Part shown: piece after piece, positions 1-6,510 of the stretch
Position numbering within the stretch: the first letter of the stretch is position 1
Layout of the letters: every line of letters starts with the position of its first letter
The notes under the pieces: model-generated
What the model was told of the DNA's origin: nothing
The model's input: only the letters and a program-made list of their open reading frames with translations
Databases searched by the model: none
From: CAZBQG01 sp964493945
Lineage (GTDB): Bacteria > Pseudomonadota > Alphaproteobacteria > Rhodospirillales > UBA2165
Direction: 5' to 3'
DNA length: 9,415 nt
NCBI GenBank assembly: GCA_964493945.1
Contig: CAZBQG010000178.1
Span: 1-9,415 of the forward strand
Made by a program: the position numbers and the translations under genes

Positions 1-70
1 GAATCACAAATCAGCCCGTTTGGGAATCCTTTCTATGGGTATGTGACCTAGAGCATTCGGAGCGATAGCT

Positions 71-1633
71 CTACTCTCCCTGCCCGCCAGCCCAGATATC
101 CTTCAAATCGTCGCGGCGGATTTTTCCCCGGTCGGATTTTGGCAACTCCACAACAAAATAGGCGCGCTTGGGGCATTTGAATTCGGGCAGGGTGCCCGCG
201 CAATGGGTGAGTATTTCCTCTTCGCTTAAGGTGGCGCCGGGGGCGGCAACCACGTAACAGACCACCTCCTCACCATAAATTTCGTCCGGCACGCCAATGG
301 CGGCGGCTTCGCTGACCTTGTCCAGCTTCATGATCACATGATCGATTTCCAGGGGCGCGATATTGACCCCGCCCCGGATAATCAGATCCTTGGTACGTCC
401 GGTGACGGTGACGAAACCGTCCTCATCCATGATCGCCAGATCGCCCGTGCGCATGGGCTTGAGGCGCTGGTCTTCCCACTCCCCTTCGGGCGTGATGACG
501 GCGACACTGGTCTGGGGCCCGCCGACGGTGACCTCACCCTCCACCCCCGTCGGGCAGGGATTGCCCTCACCGTCCACAATCTGGAATTGCTGGTGCTTGG
601 CCGGCGGGCCGACGGTGCCCATGCGCCGGCGGTTATGCCGGTTGCCGCAAATCCAGCCGGCTTCCGACATGCCGTAAAGCTGCAACAGGGCAACGCCGTA
701 CATGCTTTCGAATTTCTGCCACTGTTCGGGCGACAGGGGCGCCGTGGAACAAGTCATGCGCCGGAGCGTCGGTATATCGTCACCCGTGATGCCCGTTGGC
801 TCGTTGAGCAGCATGTTCACCACCGTCGGGACGCCAGCGGCGAAGCTGATATCATGGACCTTGATCCAATCGAAGAAGCGGCTGTGGGAAAAGCGTTTGG
901 CGAAATACATGCTCAAACCGGTGACGATCCAGGGCATGAGGCTCAACACCTGCGCCGAATTCCAGCCGAAGGAGCGGTATTCAAGGGTGCGATCATCCCC
1001 GTCCAGACCCAGAAAATCCACCGTGTTCAGCCCGTTCAGCCAATAGGCCATATGGTTGTAGACCACGCTTTTGGGCGTGGACGTAGTGCCCGAAGTGCAA
1101 AAGATGCAGGACAGATCATCCGGGCCGTTTTCCGAACTCACCTCCGGGCCGGGTTCCAGCTTGGCCAGATTGGCAAAGAATTCCTCCCCATCCAAACCAC
1201 CTTCATAATCCCGGTCCCAATCATCGAAGCGCATGATCTGGCCATCCACGCCCCCGGTCAAAGCCGCACCGTCCAGTTCCCGGTGCCAGAGCGTGAGCTT
1301 GGGCCCGATGGTGCCCAGCAGTTCCCGGATATGGCCGGCATTGATTTCGATATTGAGCGGGCAGACCACGGCGCCCAAGCGCCAAATCCCCATCCAGATG
1401 AGCAGCTTTTCCAGATTTTCGTCAGCCAAAAGACCCACCCGGTCACCCTTTTTGATGCCCAGACTTTCCAGATAGCGGGCAACCCGATTGGCCGCTTCAT
1501 GGAGTTCGACGTAATTGGCGCCCTTCTCCTGATCCAGATCATAAAGGGCTATCTTTTCCGGGTGGCGTTCCCGGTAGGTATCCAGCACCGCCCGGATGGA
1601 TTGGAACGGATAGGCCAGTTCCGCTTCCTGCAT
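71..1633 (-). CDS. AMP-forming acyl-CoA synthetase / carboxylate-CoA ligase (ANL superfamily)
   Basis: The 520-residue length is normal for a class I adenylate-forming ligase, which activates a carboxylic acid with ATP to an acyl-AMP and then transfers it to CoA in the cytoplasm. Visible motifs in order: the P-loop CTSGTTSTPKS (residues 179-189), LYGMSEAG (319-326, adenine/Mg region), RTGDLA (395-400, ribose-binding Asp), the hinge and A8 loop GRTKDLIIRGGVNI (412-425), and the C-terminal PKSDRGKIRR (498-507) with the expected catalytic Lys504. The P-loop is slightly unusual: Ser replaces the usual Gly after GTT, and KS replaces KG. The ATG at 1633 follows AAGGA at about 10 bases. It lies 18 bases after the stop of the upstream UbiD gene, so it is the last gene of a three-gene operon. 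The substrate cannot be deduced; by context it is probably an acid that is a substrate or product of the UbiD enzymes. The superfamily is certain, and ligase rather than another adenylating enzyme is likely. Confidence 0.93.
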   Translation of the reverse strand: MQEAELAYPFQSIRAVLDTYRERHPEKIALYDLDQEKGANYVELHEAANRVARYLESLGIKKGDRVGLLADENLEKLLIWMGIWRLGAVVCPLNIEINAGHIRELLGTIGPKLTLWHRELDGAALTGGVDGQIMRFDDWDRDYEGGLDGEEFFANLAKLEPGPEVSSENGPDDLSCIFCTSGTTSTPKSVVYNHMAYWLNGLNTVDFLGLDGDDRTLEYRSFGWNSAQVLSLMPWIVTGLSMYFAKRFSHSRFFDWIKVHDISFAAGVPTVVNMLLNEPTGITGDDIPTLRRMTCSTAPLSPEQWQKFESMYGVALLQLYGMSEAGWICGNRHNRRRMGTVGPPAKHQQFQIVDGEGNPCPTGVEGEVTVGGPQTSVAVITPEGEWEDQRLKPMRTGDLAIMDEDGFVTVTGRTKDLIIRGGVNIAPLEIDHVIMKLDKVSEAAAIGVPDEIYGEEVVCYVVAAPGATLSEEEILTHCAGTLPEFKCPKRAYFVVELPKSDRGKIRRDDLKDIWAGGQGE

Positions 1634-1651
1634 CAGTCTTTTCCTTTAATG

Positions 1652-3196
1652 CTATTTATCGCGCTTGAAGCCGTATTCCTCCCAGCGGCTGTCCACCTTT
1701 TGCCAGTCTTCGTCATGGGGGATGACCATGGGCGGGTAGCGGTTTCCGTTGTATTGGTCTTCGGGATCGAAATCCAGATTGACCGTGGCGTCGATCAACA
1801 TGCGGGTCCATTTACCCGTGCCGTAAAGCATGGGGTCGCGGTCCGCCAGGCGCGTGGAGGGATCCAGCAAGGAGCCAAACGTAGATGGGAAAAAGACGAT
1901 ATCGTCCTCAGCCGCATTGACCCGGTAGGCCAGGGCCCAGTCCAGGGCGCCGTAATCATGGATGTCGATATCTTCGTCCACCACCCAGATATTCTTGTAG
2001 CGCAGATGGGCCGAGTTGGAGCCCCAGATGGCGGCGGCGGCCTGTTTGGCCTGGCCCCTATAGGTCTGATGGATCTGGATCATCAGTGTGGTGCCGTTAT
2101 TGGCCGCCGGGCAATGCACATCGGTGATGCCCGGCACGCCGGCACGCTCCAACACATTCCAGGCGATGCCCGCCCGCTGCACCGAACTGGTGACGGAATT
2201 TTCGTTGAGCATCTTGGGCATGGTGCCTTCCAGGGTCCCCCGGTGGATGGGGTCGTCCCGGTGGATGACGCAGCTTACCTTGGTCACATGTTTGGGCCCC
2301 TGATCGCCGCCAAAATAGCCCGTATATTCACCAAACGGCCCTTCCATCTCAAAGGTGGCCGGATCATCATCGATGGTTCCCTCAATCACCATTTCCGCAT
2401 CGGCGGGGACCATCAGATCCACCGTTTCGCATTTGACCAAAGGCACCGGCTCGCCCCGCATGGCGCCCATGACTTCATATTCACAAACGCCGGTGGGTAC
2501 GGGGGCCGAAGCGCAAAAACTCATGGCGGGCTCCCAGCCGTAAACATGGGCGACGGGCATCTTTTGTCCCTTTTCGCGCCATTTTTCGAAATGCACCCCC
2601 CAATGCTGGGCACGCCAGAGCAAAACGGGAAGGGTGTCCTTTTTTTCGCCGAGCATACCCCGGTAGAGACCCACATTATGGACCCCCGTATCCGGGTCCT
2701 TGGTGATGGTCGCCTGATAGGTGTTGATATAGCGCCCGCCATCTTCCCGGTGCCAGCGGGGTACGGGAATTTTATATAGATCAATGTCATCACCCAGATG
2801 GATGTTTTCCTTGACCTTGCCGGTCTTGACCTCGACCGGGGCAACCCGTTGATCCAGGTAATGACGGGTCGCCTGCACCAGATCGCGGACCGGAGCATCC
2901 TTGGGCAGACCCAGGGCCATGGCCACCCTTGTGTAGTTTGACATGCCGCCGGTAAAGACCTTGCGGCACCACACATCGTCATCAGCGCCATAGCCCGATA
3001 TTTCGTCAAACAAAAGGGCCGGCCCGTCGCCATTGCCGAAGGCGCGCCGGGCGATGGTGCCCAGCTCGCAATCCCAATCCACCTCGGCCTCCACCTCGTG
3101 CAGCTCGCCTTCGATCCTGAGGGCTTCGATCCAGCCCCGCAAATCGCCGAATGCTCTGGGCACCAACCGGTTTGAAACTTCTGGGTTATCCGTCAT
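1652..3196 (-). CDS. UbiD-family decarboxylase, paralogue A
   Basis: This 514-residue protein belongs to the UbiD family: reversible, prenylated-FMN-dependent decarboxylases of aromatic or alpha,beta-unsaturated acids. Aligned by eye with fungal Fdc1, it keeps the metal/prFMN ligands Asn174 (in VHNVGLYRG), His198 (in WRAQHWG) and Glu272 (in MVIEG). It also keeps the catalytic Arg179 and the two glutamates of EGPFGE (Glu285, Glu290). The C-terminal half has the family signature VDEDIDIHDY and an SSVQRAG stretch. There is no signal peptide or membrane segment, so it is cytoplasmic. The ATG at 3196 has AGGAG about 8 bases upstream, inside the 15-base gap after the preceding ubiD gene, so translation coupling is plausible. 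The enzyme needs a UbiX-type prenyltransferase, which is absent here. It is roughly half identical by eye to the neighbouring paralogue, which suggests tandem duplication. The order EGPFGE rules out a catalytically dead copy on these residues. The substrate is unknown; ubiquinone biosynthesis is unlikely given the paired, ligase-linked context. Confidence 0.93.
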   Translation of the reverse strand: MTDNPEVSNRLVPRAFGDLRGWIEALRIEGELHEVEAEVDWDCELGTIARRAFGNGDGPALLFDEISGYGADDDVWCRKVFTGGMSNYTRVAMALGLPKDAPVRDLVQATRHYLDQRVAPVEVKTGKVKENIHLGDDIDLYKIPVPRWHREDGGRYINTYQATITKDPDTGVHNVGLYRGMLGEKKDTLPVLLWRAQHWGVHFEKWREKGQKMPVAHVYGWEPAMSFCASAPVPTGVCEYEVMGAMRGEPVPLVKCETVDLMVPADAEMVIEGTIDDDPATFEMEGPFGEYTGYFGGDQGPKHVTKVSCVIHRDDPIHRGTLEGTMPKMLNENSVTSSVQRAGIAWNVLERAGVPGITDVHCPAANNGTTLMIQIHQTYRGQAKQAAAAIWGSNSAHLRYKNIWVVDEDIDIHDYGALDWALAYRVNAAEDDIVFFPSTFGSLLDPSTRLADRDPMLYGTGKWTRMLIDATVNLDFDPEDQYNGNRYPPMVIPHDEDWQKVDSRWEEYGFKRDK

Positions 3197-3211
3197 TTTG
3201 ATTGCTCCTGA

Positions 3212-4750
3212 TTATTGTTTGGTTTTTTGGTCAAGCCCAAGTTCCCGCCAGCGCGCCGTGACCTTGGCGCTGTCTTCATCGGACAGACGCACCGAGGGCG
3301 GATAGCGGTTGCCGTCCGCATCGGACTCGTAATCTAGATTGATGGTCGCATCGGTCAATACCCGGTGCCATTTGCCGGTCCCAAACTGATGCACATTGGC
3401 ATCCCGGCGGCGCGTACTGGGATCCAGACCGGCGCCCCAATTGGCCGGATAGATGATCACATCGTCTTCGCCCGCATTGACCCGGAAGGCAACGGCCCAA
3501 TCGACGGCGGCGTAATCATGGACGTCGACATCCTGGTCCACCACCGTGACATGTTTGTAGCGCACATGAGAGGCCGAATCCCCCCAGAGCGCCGAGGCCA
3601 CCTGCTTGGCCTGATTGCGGTAGGTCTGATTGATTTGCACGAACAAATTGACGCCCGCATGGATCGGCGGGCCCCAGATATCCGTAATCCCTGGCACACC
3701 AGCCGAATCCAGCGCGTTCCAGGCCGTCGCCGTGCGCTGGATGGAACTCATCACCGCGTTTTCGGTGAAGCTTCCGGGCAGGGTGCCTTCGATGGTGCCC
3801 CGGAATATGGGCTTGTCCCGGTGCATGACGGCGGTTACCCGCGCGGTGTGTTTTTTGGTTTCCCCGGGTGCGTAAAAGCCGGTGAATTCGGCATAGGGGC
3901 CTTCTTCGGTGAAGGTTGCCGGATCGCCCGAAATATATCCCTCGATGACGATTTCGGCCGAGGCGGGCACGGTCAGGGGGACGGTTTCGCAATCCACCAG
4001 CTCGACGGGTGCGCTCCGGATGGCGCCCATCACGTCATATTCGGATGTGCCCCTGGGAATGGGTGCGCCGCCCGTGAAACCAAGTGACGGCTCCCAGCCG
4101 ATGACGAAGGCGACGGGCATTTCCTCGCCGCGCTCGGCATATTTACTGAAATGGCCGCCCCAATGCTGGGCCCGCCACAAAAGGACTGGGATGGAGGCAG
4201 GGCCGGAAACCATGCCCCGGTAGATGCCAATATTGTGGACGCCGGTATCCGGGTCCTTGGTCACGCAGCCGGCATAGGTAAGGATATAGCGCCCCCCATC
4301 CAACCGGTTCCATTTGGGAACGGGAAAATCCAGTAAATTGATCTGATCCCCGGTCAGGACATTCTCTTTCACCGGTCCGTCCTTGACCATGACCGGCGGC
4401 ACGCTTTCGGTAAAGATGGTGCGGCATATCCTGACCAACTCCCTGGGGTGCGTGTCAGGCGGCAGCCCGAACATCATGGCCAGACGCGAATAGCTGCCCT
4501 GCCCGCCGGAGAATATCTGAGACGACACTGCATCGGCCTGATTATAGTCCTTGATGTTGTTGAACAGCAGGGCGGGGCTGGCCCCGGTTCCCTGGGCCAT
4601 GCGGATAATGGAGCCGATTTCCACATCCCAATCCACCTGGGCGTCGACGTCGCGGAGTTCGCCTTCGCGCCTAAGCGCGTCGATCCAGCCCCGCAGATCG
4701 CCGAACTGGCTGTCCTTCCGTTTATTCAAAATATCCCTAGTCCCCGCCAA
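3212..4750 (-). CDS. UbiD-family decarboxylase, paralogue B (TTG start)
   Basis: This is a second UbiD-family protein (512 residues), first gene of the leftward operon. It keeps Asn173, Arg178 (VHNIGIYRG), His196 (WRAQHWG), Glu270 (IVIEG) and the paired glutamates Glu283 and Glu288. The loop between them reads EGPYAE instead of the EGPFGE of paralogue A. The C-terminal half contains VDQDVDVHDY and SSIQRTA. The N-terminal stretch QFGDLRGWIDALRREGEL closely parallels paralogue A, so the two are paralogues along their whole length. I chose the TTG at 4750 because AGGAG (complement of 4759-4763) lies 8 bases upstream; no ATG occurs before residue 51, far inside the conserved domain. The family catalyses decarboxylation, or carboxylation, of aromatic/unsaturated acids with prenylated FMN. 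Side-by-side UbiD genes recall two-subunit enzymes such as phenylphosphate carboxylase (alpha and beta subunits both UbiD-like), but a separate substrate for each copy is equally possible. There is no sign of decay. Confidence 0.93.
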   Translation of the reverse strand: MAGTRDILNKRKDSQFGDLRGWIDALRREGELRDVDAQVDWDVEIGSIIRMAQGTGASPALLFNNIKDYNQADAVSSQIFSGGQGSYSRLAMMFGLPPDTHPRELVRICRTIFTESVPPVMVKDGPVKENVLTGDQINLLDFPVPKWNRLDGGRYILTYAGCVTKDPDTGVHNIGIYRGMVSGPASIPVLLWRAQHWGGHFSKYAERGEEMPVAFVIGWEPSLGFTGGAPIPRGTSEYDVMGAIRSAPVELVDCETVPLTVPASAEIVIEGYISGDPATFTEEGPYAEFTGFYAPGETKKHTARVTAVMHRDKPIFRGTIEGTLPGSFTENAVMSSIQRTATAWNALDSAGVPGITDIWGPPIHAGVNLFVQINQTYRNQAKQVASALWGDSASHVRYKHVTVVDQDVDVHDYAAVDWAVAFRVNAGEDDVIIYPANWGAGLDPSTRRRDANVHQFGTGKWHRVLTDATINLDYESDADGNRYPPSVRLSDEDSAKVTARWRELGLDQKTKQ

Positions 4751-4758
4751 ATCGATAG

Positions 4759-4763
4759 CTCCT
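4759..4763 (-). promoter_or_regulatory. Ribosome binding site deciding the TTG start of UbiD paralogue B
   Basis: The minus strand reads AGGAG here, 8 bases before the TTG at 4750-4748. It is the main evidence for using TTG, because no ATG or GTG start with comparable spacing precedes the conserved N-terminus. Confidence 0.7.
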
Positions 4764-4785
4764 GAATTTGTTGCCGCTTGGGCTG

Positions 4786-4814
4786 AATATCGTGGACCCT
4801 CCCGGGCGCGTCAA
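4786..4814 (-). promoter_or_regulatory. Predicted sigma70-type promoter of the ubiD-ubiD-ligase operon
   Basis: On the minus strand TTGACG (4814-4809) is followed after 17 bases by GATATT (4791-4786). This gives a 5/6 match to the -35 consensus and 4/6 to the -10 consensus at ideal spacing. Transcription would start near 4780, leaving a leader of about 30 bases before the TTG start. This is an inference from consensus only. Confidence 0.45.
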
Positions 4815-4839
4815 TGCCAGGGATCAAACCATCATTGAC
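4810..4839. promoter_or_regulatory. 7-bp inverted repeat between divergent operons, possible operator
   Basis: GTCAATG (4810-4816) and CATTGAC (4833-4839) are perfect inverted copies separated by 16 bp. Each arm overlaps the -35 box of one of the two divergent promoters. A dimeric regulator bound here could control both operons together. The symmetry is visible directly; regulation is inferred, and part of the match follows simply from two facing TTGAC boxes. Confidence 0.35.
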
Positions 4840-4863
4840 TGGGCCCACCGGGCATTCCATAAC
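4835..4863 (+). promoter_or_regulatory. Predicted sigma70-type promoter of the cupin-thiol dioxygenase-NTF2 operon
   Basis: TTGACT (4835-4840) is followed by a 17-base spacer and CATAAC (4858-4863), 5/6 and 4/6 matches to the -35 and -10 consensus. Transcription would begin near 4870, with a leader of roughly 78 bases before the ATG at 4948. The rest of the 4751-4947 interval shows no gene that I can support. Confidence 0.45.
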
Positions 4864-4947
4864 AGACACAAGCCGCATGTCTATGAAAGACGGCATCTTT
4901 TGCAGGGCAGCCTTTCCAGTTATTGCCATTCAAGAAGGAGTGAGAAA

Positions 4948-5424
4948 ATGCCCGACAAACCTTTCCGCGAATTGATCACCATTCATGGTTCCAATGTAAC
5001 GTTGGAGCAGGCCGCCTCACCTATCGAAAATCTGGGCGTGGTTGGCGGCGGGGGAAAATTCAAGAAAGTGGATTTCCTTGATCCCAAGTTCCAGCCGGAA
5101 AATTACAACAAGGCCGACGGCGCGCCCTTGCGCATGTTCGCCTCCGACAGCGTCAAGATCGATTTGTCCAAACGCTCCAAGGAGGATATGGGGTTCTGGC
5201 ACCGCAACGTAGATGACAATGAAATCATTTTCTGCTTCCGGGGCGCCCTGCGCTGGGAAACAGAAATGGGGACGGTGACCCTCAAGGCCGGTGAAATGAT
5301 TCTGATCCCCAAGGGAATTTCCCATCGCTCAATGTTGTGCGAGGAATCGGAAGAGGAAAATATCCTACTTGAGCTCAAGATACGCGACGAGCTCACCTAT
5401 GTAGGAGACAACCGCCCGACCTAG
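4948..5424 (+). CDS. Single-domain cupin protein, homogentisate-dioxygenase-like metal-binding motifs
   Basis: This is a 158-residue single cupin. I chose the ATG at 4948 because AAGGAG (4935-4940) lies 7 bases upstream; a longer reading frame from 4768 has no ribosome binding site and would run through the promoter region. Cupin motif 1 reads FWHRNVDDNEIIFCFRG (83-99) and motif 2 GEMILIPKGISHR (115-127). The likely metal ligands are His85, Glu92 and His126. The second His of the usual HxH is Asn87, giving HxN...E, a pattern I associate with homogentisate-1,2-dioxygenase-like proteins. That enzyme has a much longer chain, so this would be a stand-alone domain. The protein is cytoplasmic with no signal peptide. 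As first gene of a plus-strand operon divergent from the ubiD operon, it may cleave or oxidise an aromatic product, or act as an isomerase or sensor. The fold is confident; the reaction is not. Confidence 0.8.
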   Translation: MPDKPFRELITIHGSNVTLEQAASPIENLGVVGGGGKFKKVDFLDPKFQPENYNKADGAPLRMFASDSVKIDLSKRSKEDMGFWHRNVDDNEIIFCFRGALRWETEMGTVTLKAGEMILIPKGISHRSMLCEESEEENILLELKIRDELTYVGDNRPT

Positions 5425-5431
5425 AGGGCGG
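5412..5431 (+). other. GC-rich stem-loop overlapping the cupin stop codon
   Basis: CCGCCC (5412-5417) and GGGCGG (5426-5431) form a perfect 6-bp stem with an 8-base loop that contains the TAG stop. No U-tract follows, so it is not a convincing intrinsic terminator. It could stabilise or separate the upstream message. Confidence 0.3.
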
Positions 5432-5489
5432 CTTGCGGGCAATCTCCAATTGTGGCACCGTGAGCTGAACTGGATCAGGGGAGATAAAA

Positions 5490-6035
5490 ATGGCTTATAC
5501 ACTTGAAGAATTCTGTACCGATTGCCGTGGTGCGATCCAGGCCGGTGGGGAAGGAAAAGTGGAAGCGGTGCGGCTGAACCTTGAAAAATTGTTGCACGAC
5601 GAAGCCTTCGTTGCCGCCCAGTGCGGACCGGACGCCGAAGCCGGCATCCGCACCATCTATGTGGATGAGGAGACGGATTTTAACGTCCTGGTGCATATCT
5701 ATGAAAAAGGCAAAACGGAACCTCCCCATGATCACGGCACCTCCTGGGGCGTTTATGGCCAGGCCACCCTTTATACGGATATGAAGGTCTGGAACCGAAC
5801 CGACAGCGGTAACGGCGTGGGCCAGGCGGATCTGGAAGTCGCCCAGGAATTCCGGCTTGAGCTGGGCCAGGCCCGCAAGGTCGAGGTGGGCGAAATTCAT
5901 TCCATCGAATTCCCCGATGATGCCCGCTTCGTGCGCGTCACCGGAACCGATCTGGACGCCATCCCGACGCTTCGTTTTGATCCGGAAAAGCAGACCGCGT
6001 CGGTCGGCAGCCGGCTCCAACCCCTGAAAGGTTAA
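5490..6035 (+). CDS. Cysteine dioxygenase-type (thiol dioxygenase-like) cupin
   Basis: This 181-residue protein resembles the cysteine dioxygenase type I / double-stranded beta-helix metal-dependent enzyme family. These enzymes use Fe(II) bound by three histidines to add O2 to a thiol, giving a sulfinic acid. The motif PPHDHGTSWGVYG (78-90) supplies His80 and His82, and GEIHSIE (134-140) supplies His137. The His82-His137 distance is close to that of mammalian cysteine dioxygenase (His88, His140). The Cys partner of the eukaryotic Cys-Tyr crosslink is not seen after HDH, as is common in bacterial homologues. The ATG at 5490 follows GGGGAG with 6 bases between. It lies 65 bases after the cupin gene and 4 bases before the NTF2-like gene. 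The substrate could be cysteine, 3-mercaptopropionate or another thiol, or a non-thiol compound. The rhodanese gene nearby weakly favours sulfur chemistry. Confidence 0.78.
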   Translation: MAYTLEEFCTDCRGAIQAGGEGKVEAVRLNLEKLLHDEAFVAAQCGPDAEAGIRTIYVDEETDFNVLVHIYEKGKTEPPHDHGTSWGVYGQATLYTDMKVWNRTDSGNGVGQADLEVAQEFRLELGQARKVEVGEIHSIEFPDDARFVRVTGTDLDAIPTLRFDPEKQTASVGSRLQPLKG

Positions 6036-6039
6036 GGTC

Positions 6040-6507
6040 ATGGCGGAAGACAGGTCCGAGGCGCGCCAGGCGTTGGAAAAACTGGTTATCAACTTTACCG
6101 AGGCCTTCAACCGCGAAGACCTGGACGAAGTCATGTCCTATTTCGCGGACGACGGCATTTACGATGAATTCAACGGCATGCGCCATCAGGGCAAGGTGGC
6201 GATCCGCGCCGCCTTCGAGCCATTGCTCAGTGGCGATTTCGGGCGCGCCTGCTTCCATACCGAAGACATGTTCATCGATCTGGGCGAAGCGCCGGGGACC
6301 GGCAAGGCCATGATCCGCTGGCTGTTGACCCTTGAAGAAGATGCAAGGGCCGGTGGCTGGCGGGGGCTTGATCTCCTTCATTTCGAGGGCGGTAAATTGA
6401 AGGAAAAGCATACCTACGCCAAGACGCGCCTGCCCCGCATCGATAAAAAAGCCGAATCCCAGCGCGTGCGCCAGGCCATTGATGAGGGGGTACTGGCGCC
6501 CCTCTAA
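6040..6507 (+). CDS. NTF2-like / SnoaL-like small protein
   Basis: This 155-residue protein has the layout of the NTF2-like alpha+beta barrel fold: an N-terminal helix (FTEAFNREDLDEVMSYFADD, residues about 19-38), then DGIYDEFNG and RHQGKVAIRAAFEPLL, then beta strands ending in GGKLKEKHTYAKTRLPR. This is the usual pattern of SnoaL-like / DUF4440-type proteins, which include isomerases, hydrolases, dehydratases and ring-hydroxylase small subunits. The ATG at 6040 is 4 bases after the stop of the thiol dioxygenase-like gene, with a weak AAGG upstream, so coupled translation is likely. It has no signal peptide. The catalytic role is unknown; it might process the product of one of the two dioxygenases. 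Its stop is only 3 bases from the stop of the convergent rhodanese gene. Confidence 0.75.
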   Translation: MAEDRSEARQALEKLVINFTEAFNREDLDEVMSYFADDGIYDEFNGMRHQGKVAIRAAFEPLLSGDFGRACFHTEDMFIDLGEAPGTGKAMIRWLLTLEEDARAGGWRGLDLLHFEGGKLKEKHTYAKTRLPRIDKKAESQRVRQAIDEGVLAPL

Positions 6508-6510
6508 ATC

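Noticed and set aside
1..70. Possible end of an upstream gene, plus a TAGAGC/GCTCTA hairpin at 49-73
   Set aside because: All three plus frames stay open for at least 14 codons and none shows a recognisable C-terminus; the hairpin has a 13-base loop and no U-tract, so neither a gene nor a terminator can be supported.
338..2779. Very long open frame on the plus strand opposite the ligase and UbiD A genes
   Set aside because: It spans the ends of two well-supported genes and the gap between them, its translation is rich in His/Gly/Pro/Arg with no family motif, and it is explained by GC-rich antisense codon structure.
3365..4087. 240-codon plus-strand open frame opposite UbiD B
   Set aside because: Same antisense artefact; the UbiD frame carries all conserved motifs.
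4768..4947. N-terminal extension of the cupin gene by 60 codons
   Set aside because: No ribosome binding site at 4768, the extension crosses the divergent promoters, and a strong AAGGAG precedes the ATG at 4948.
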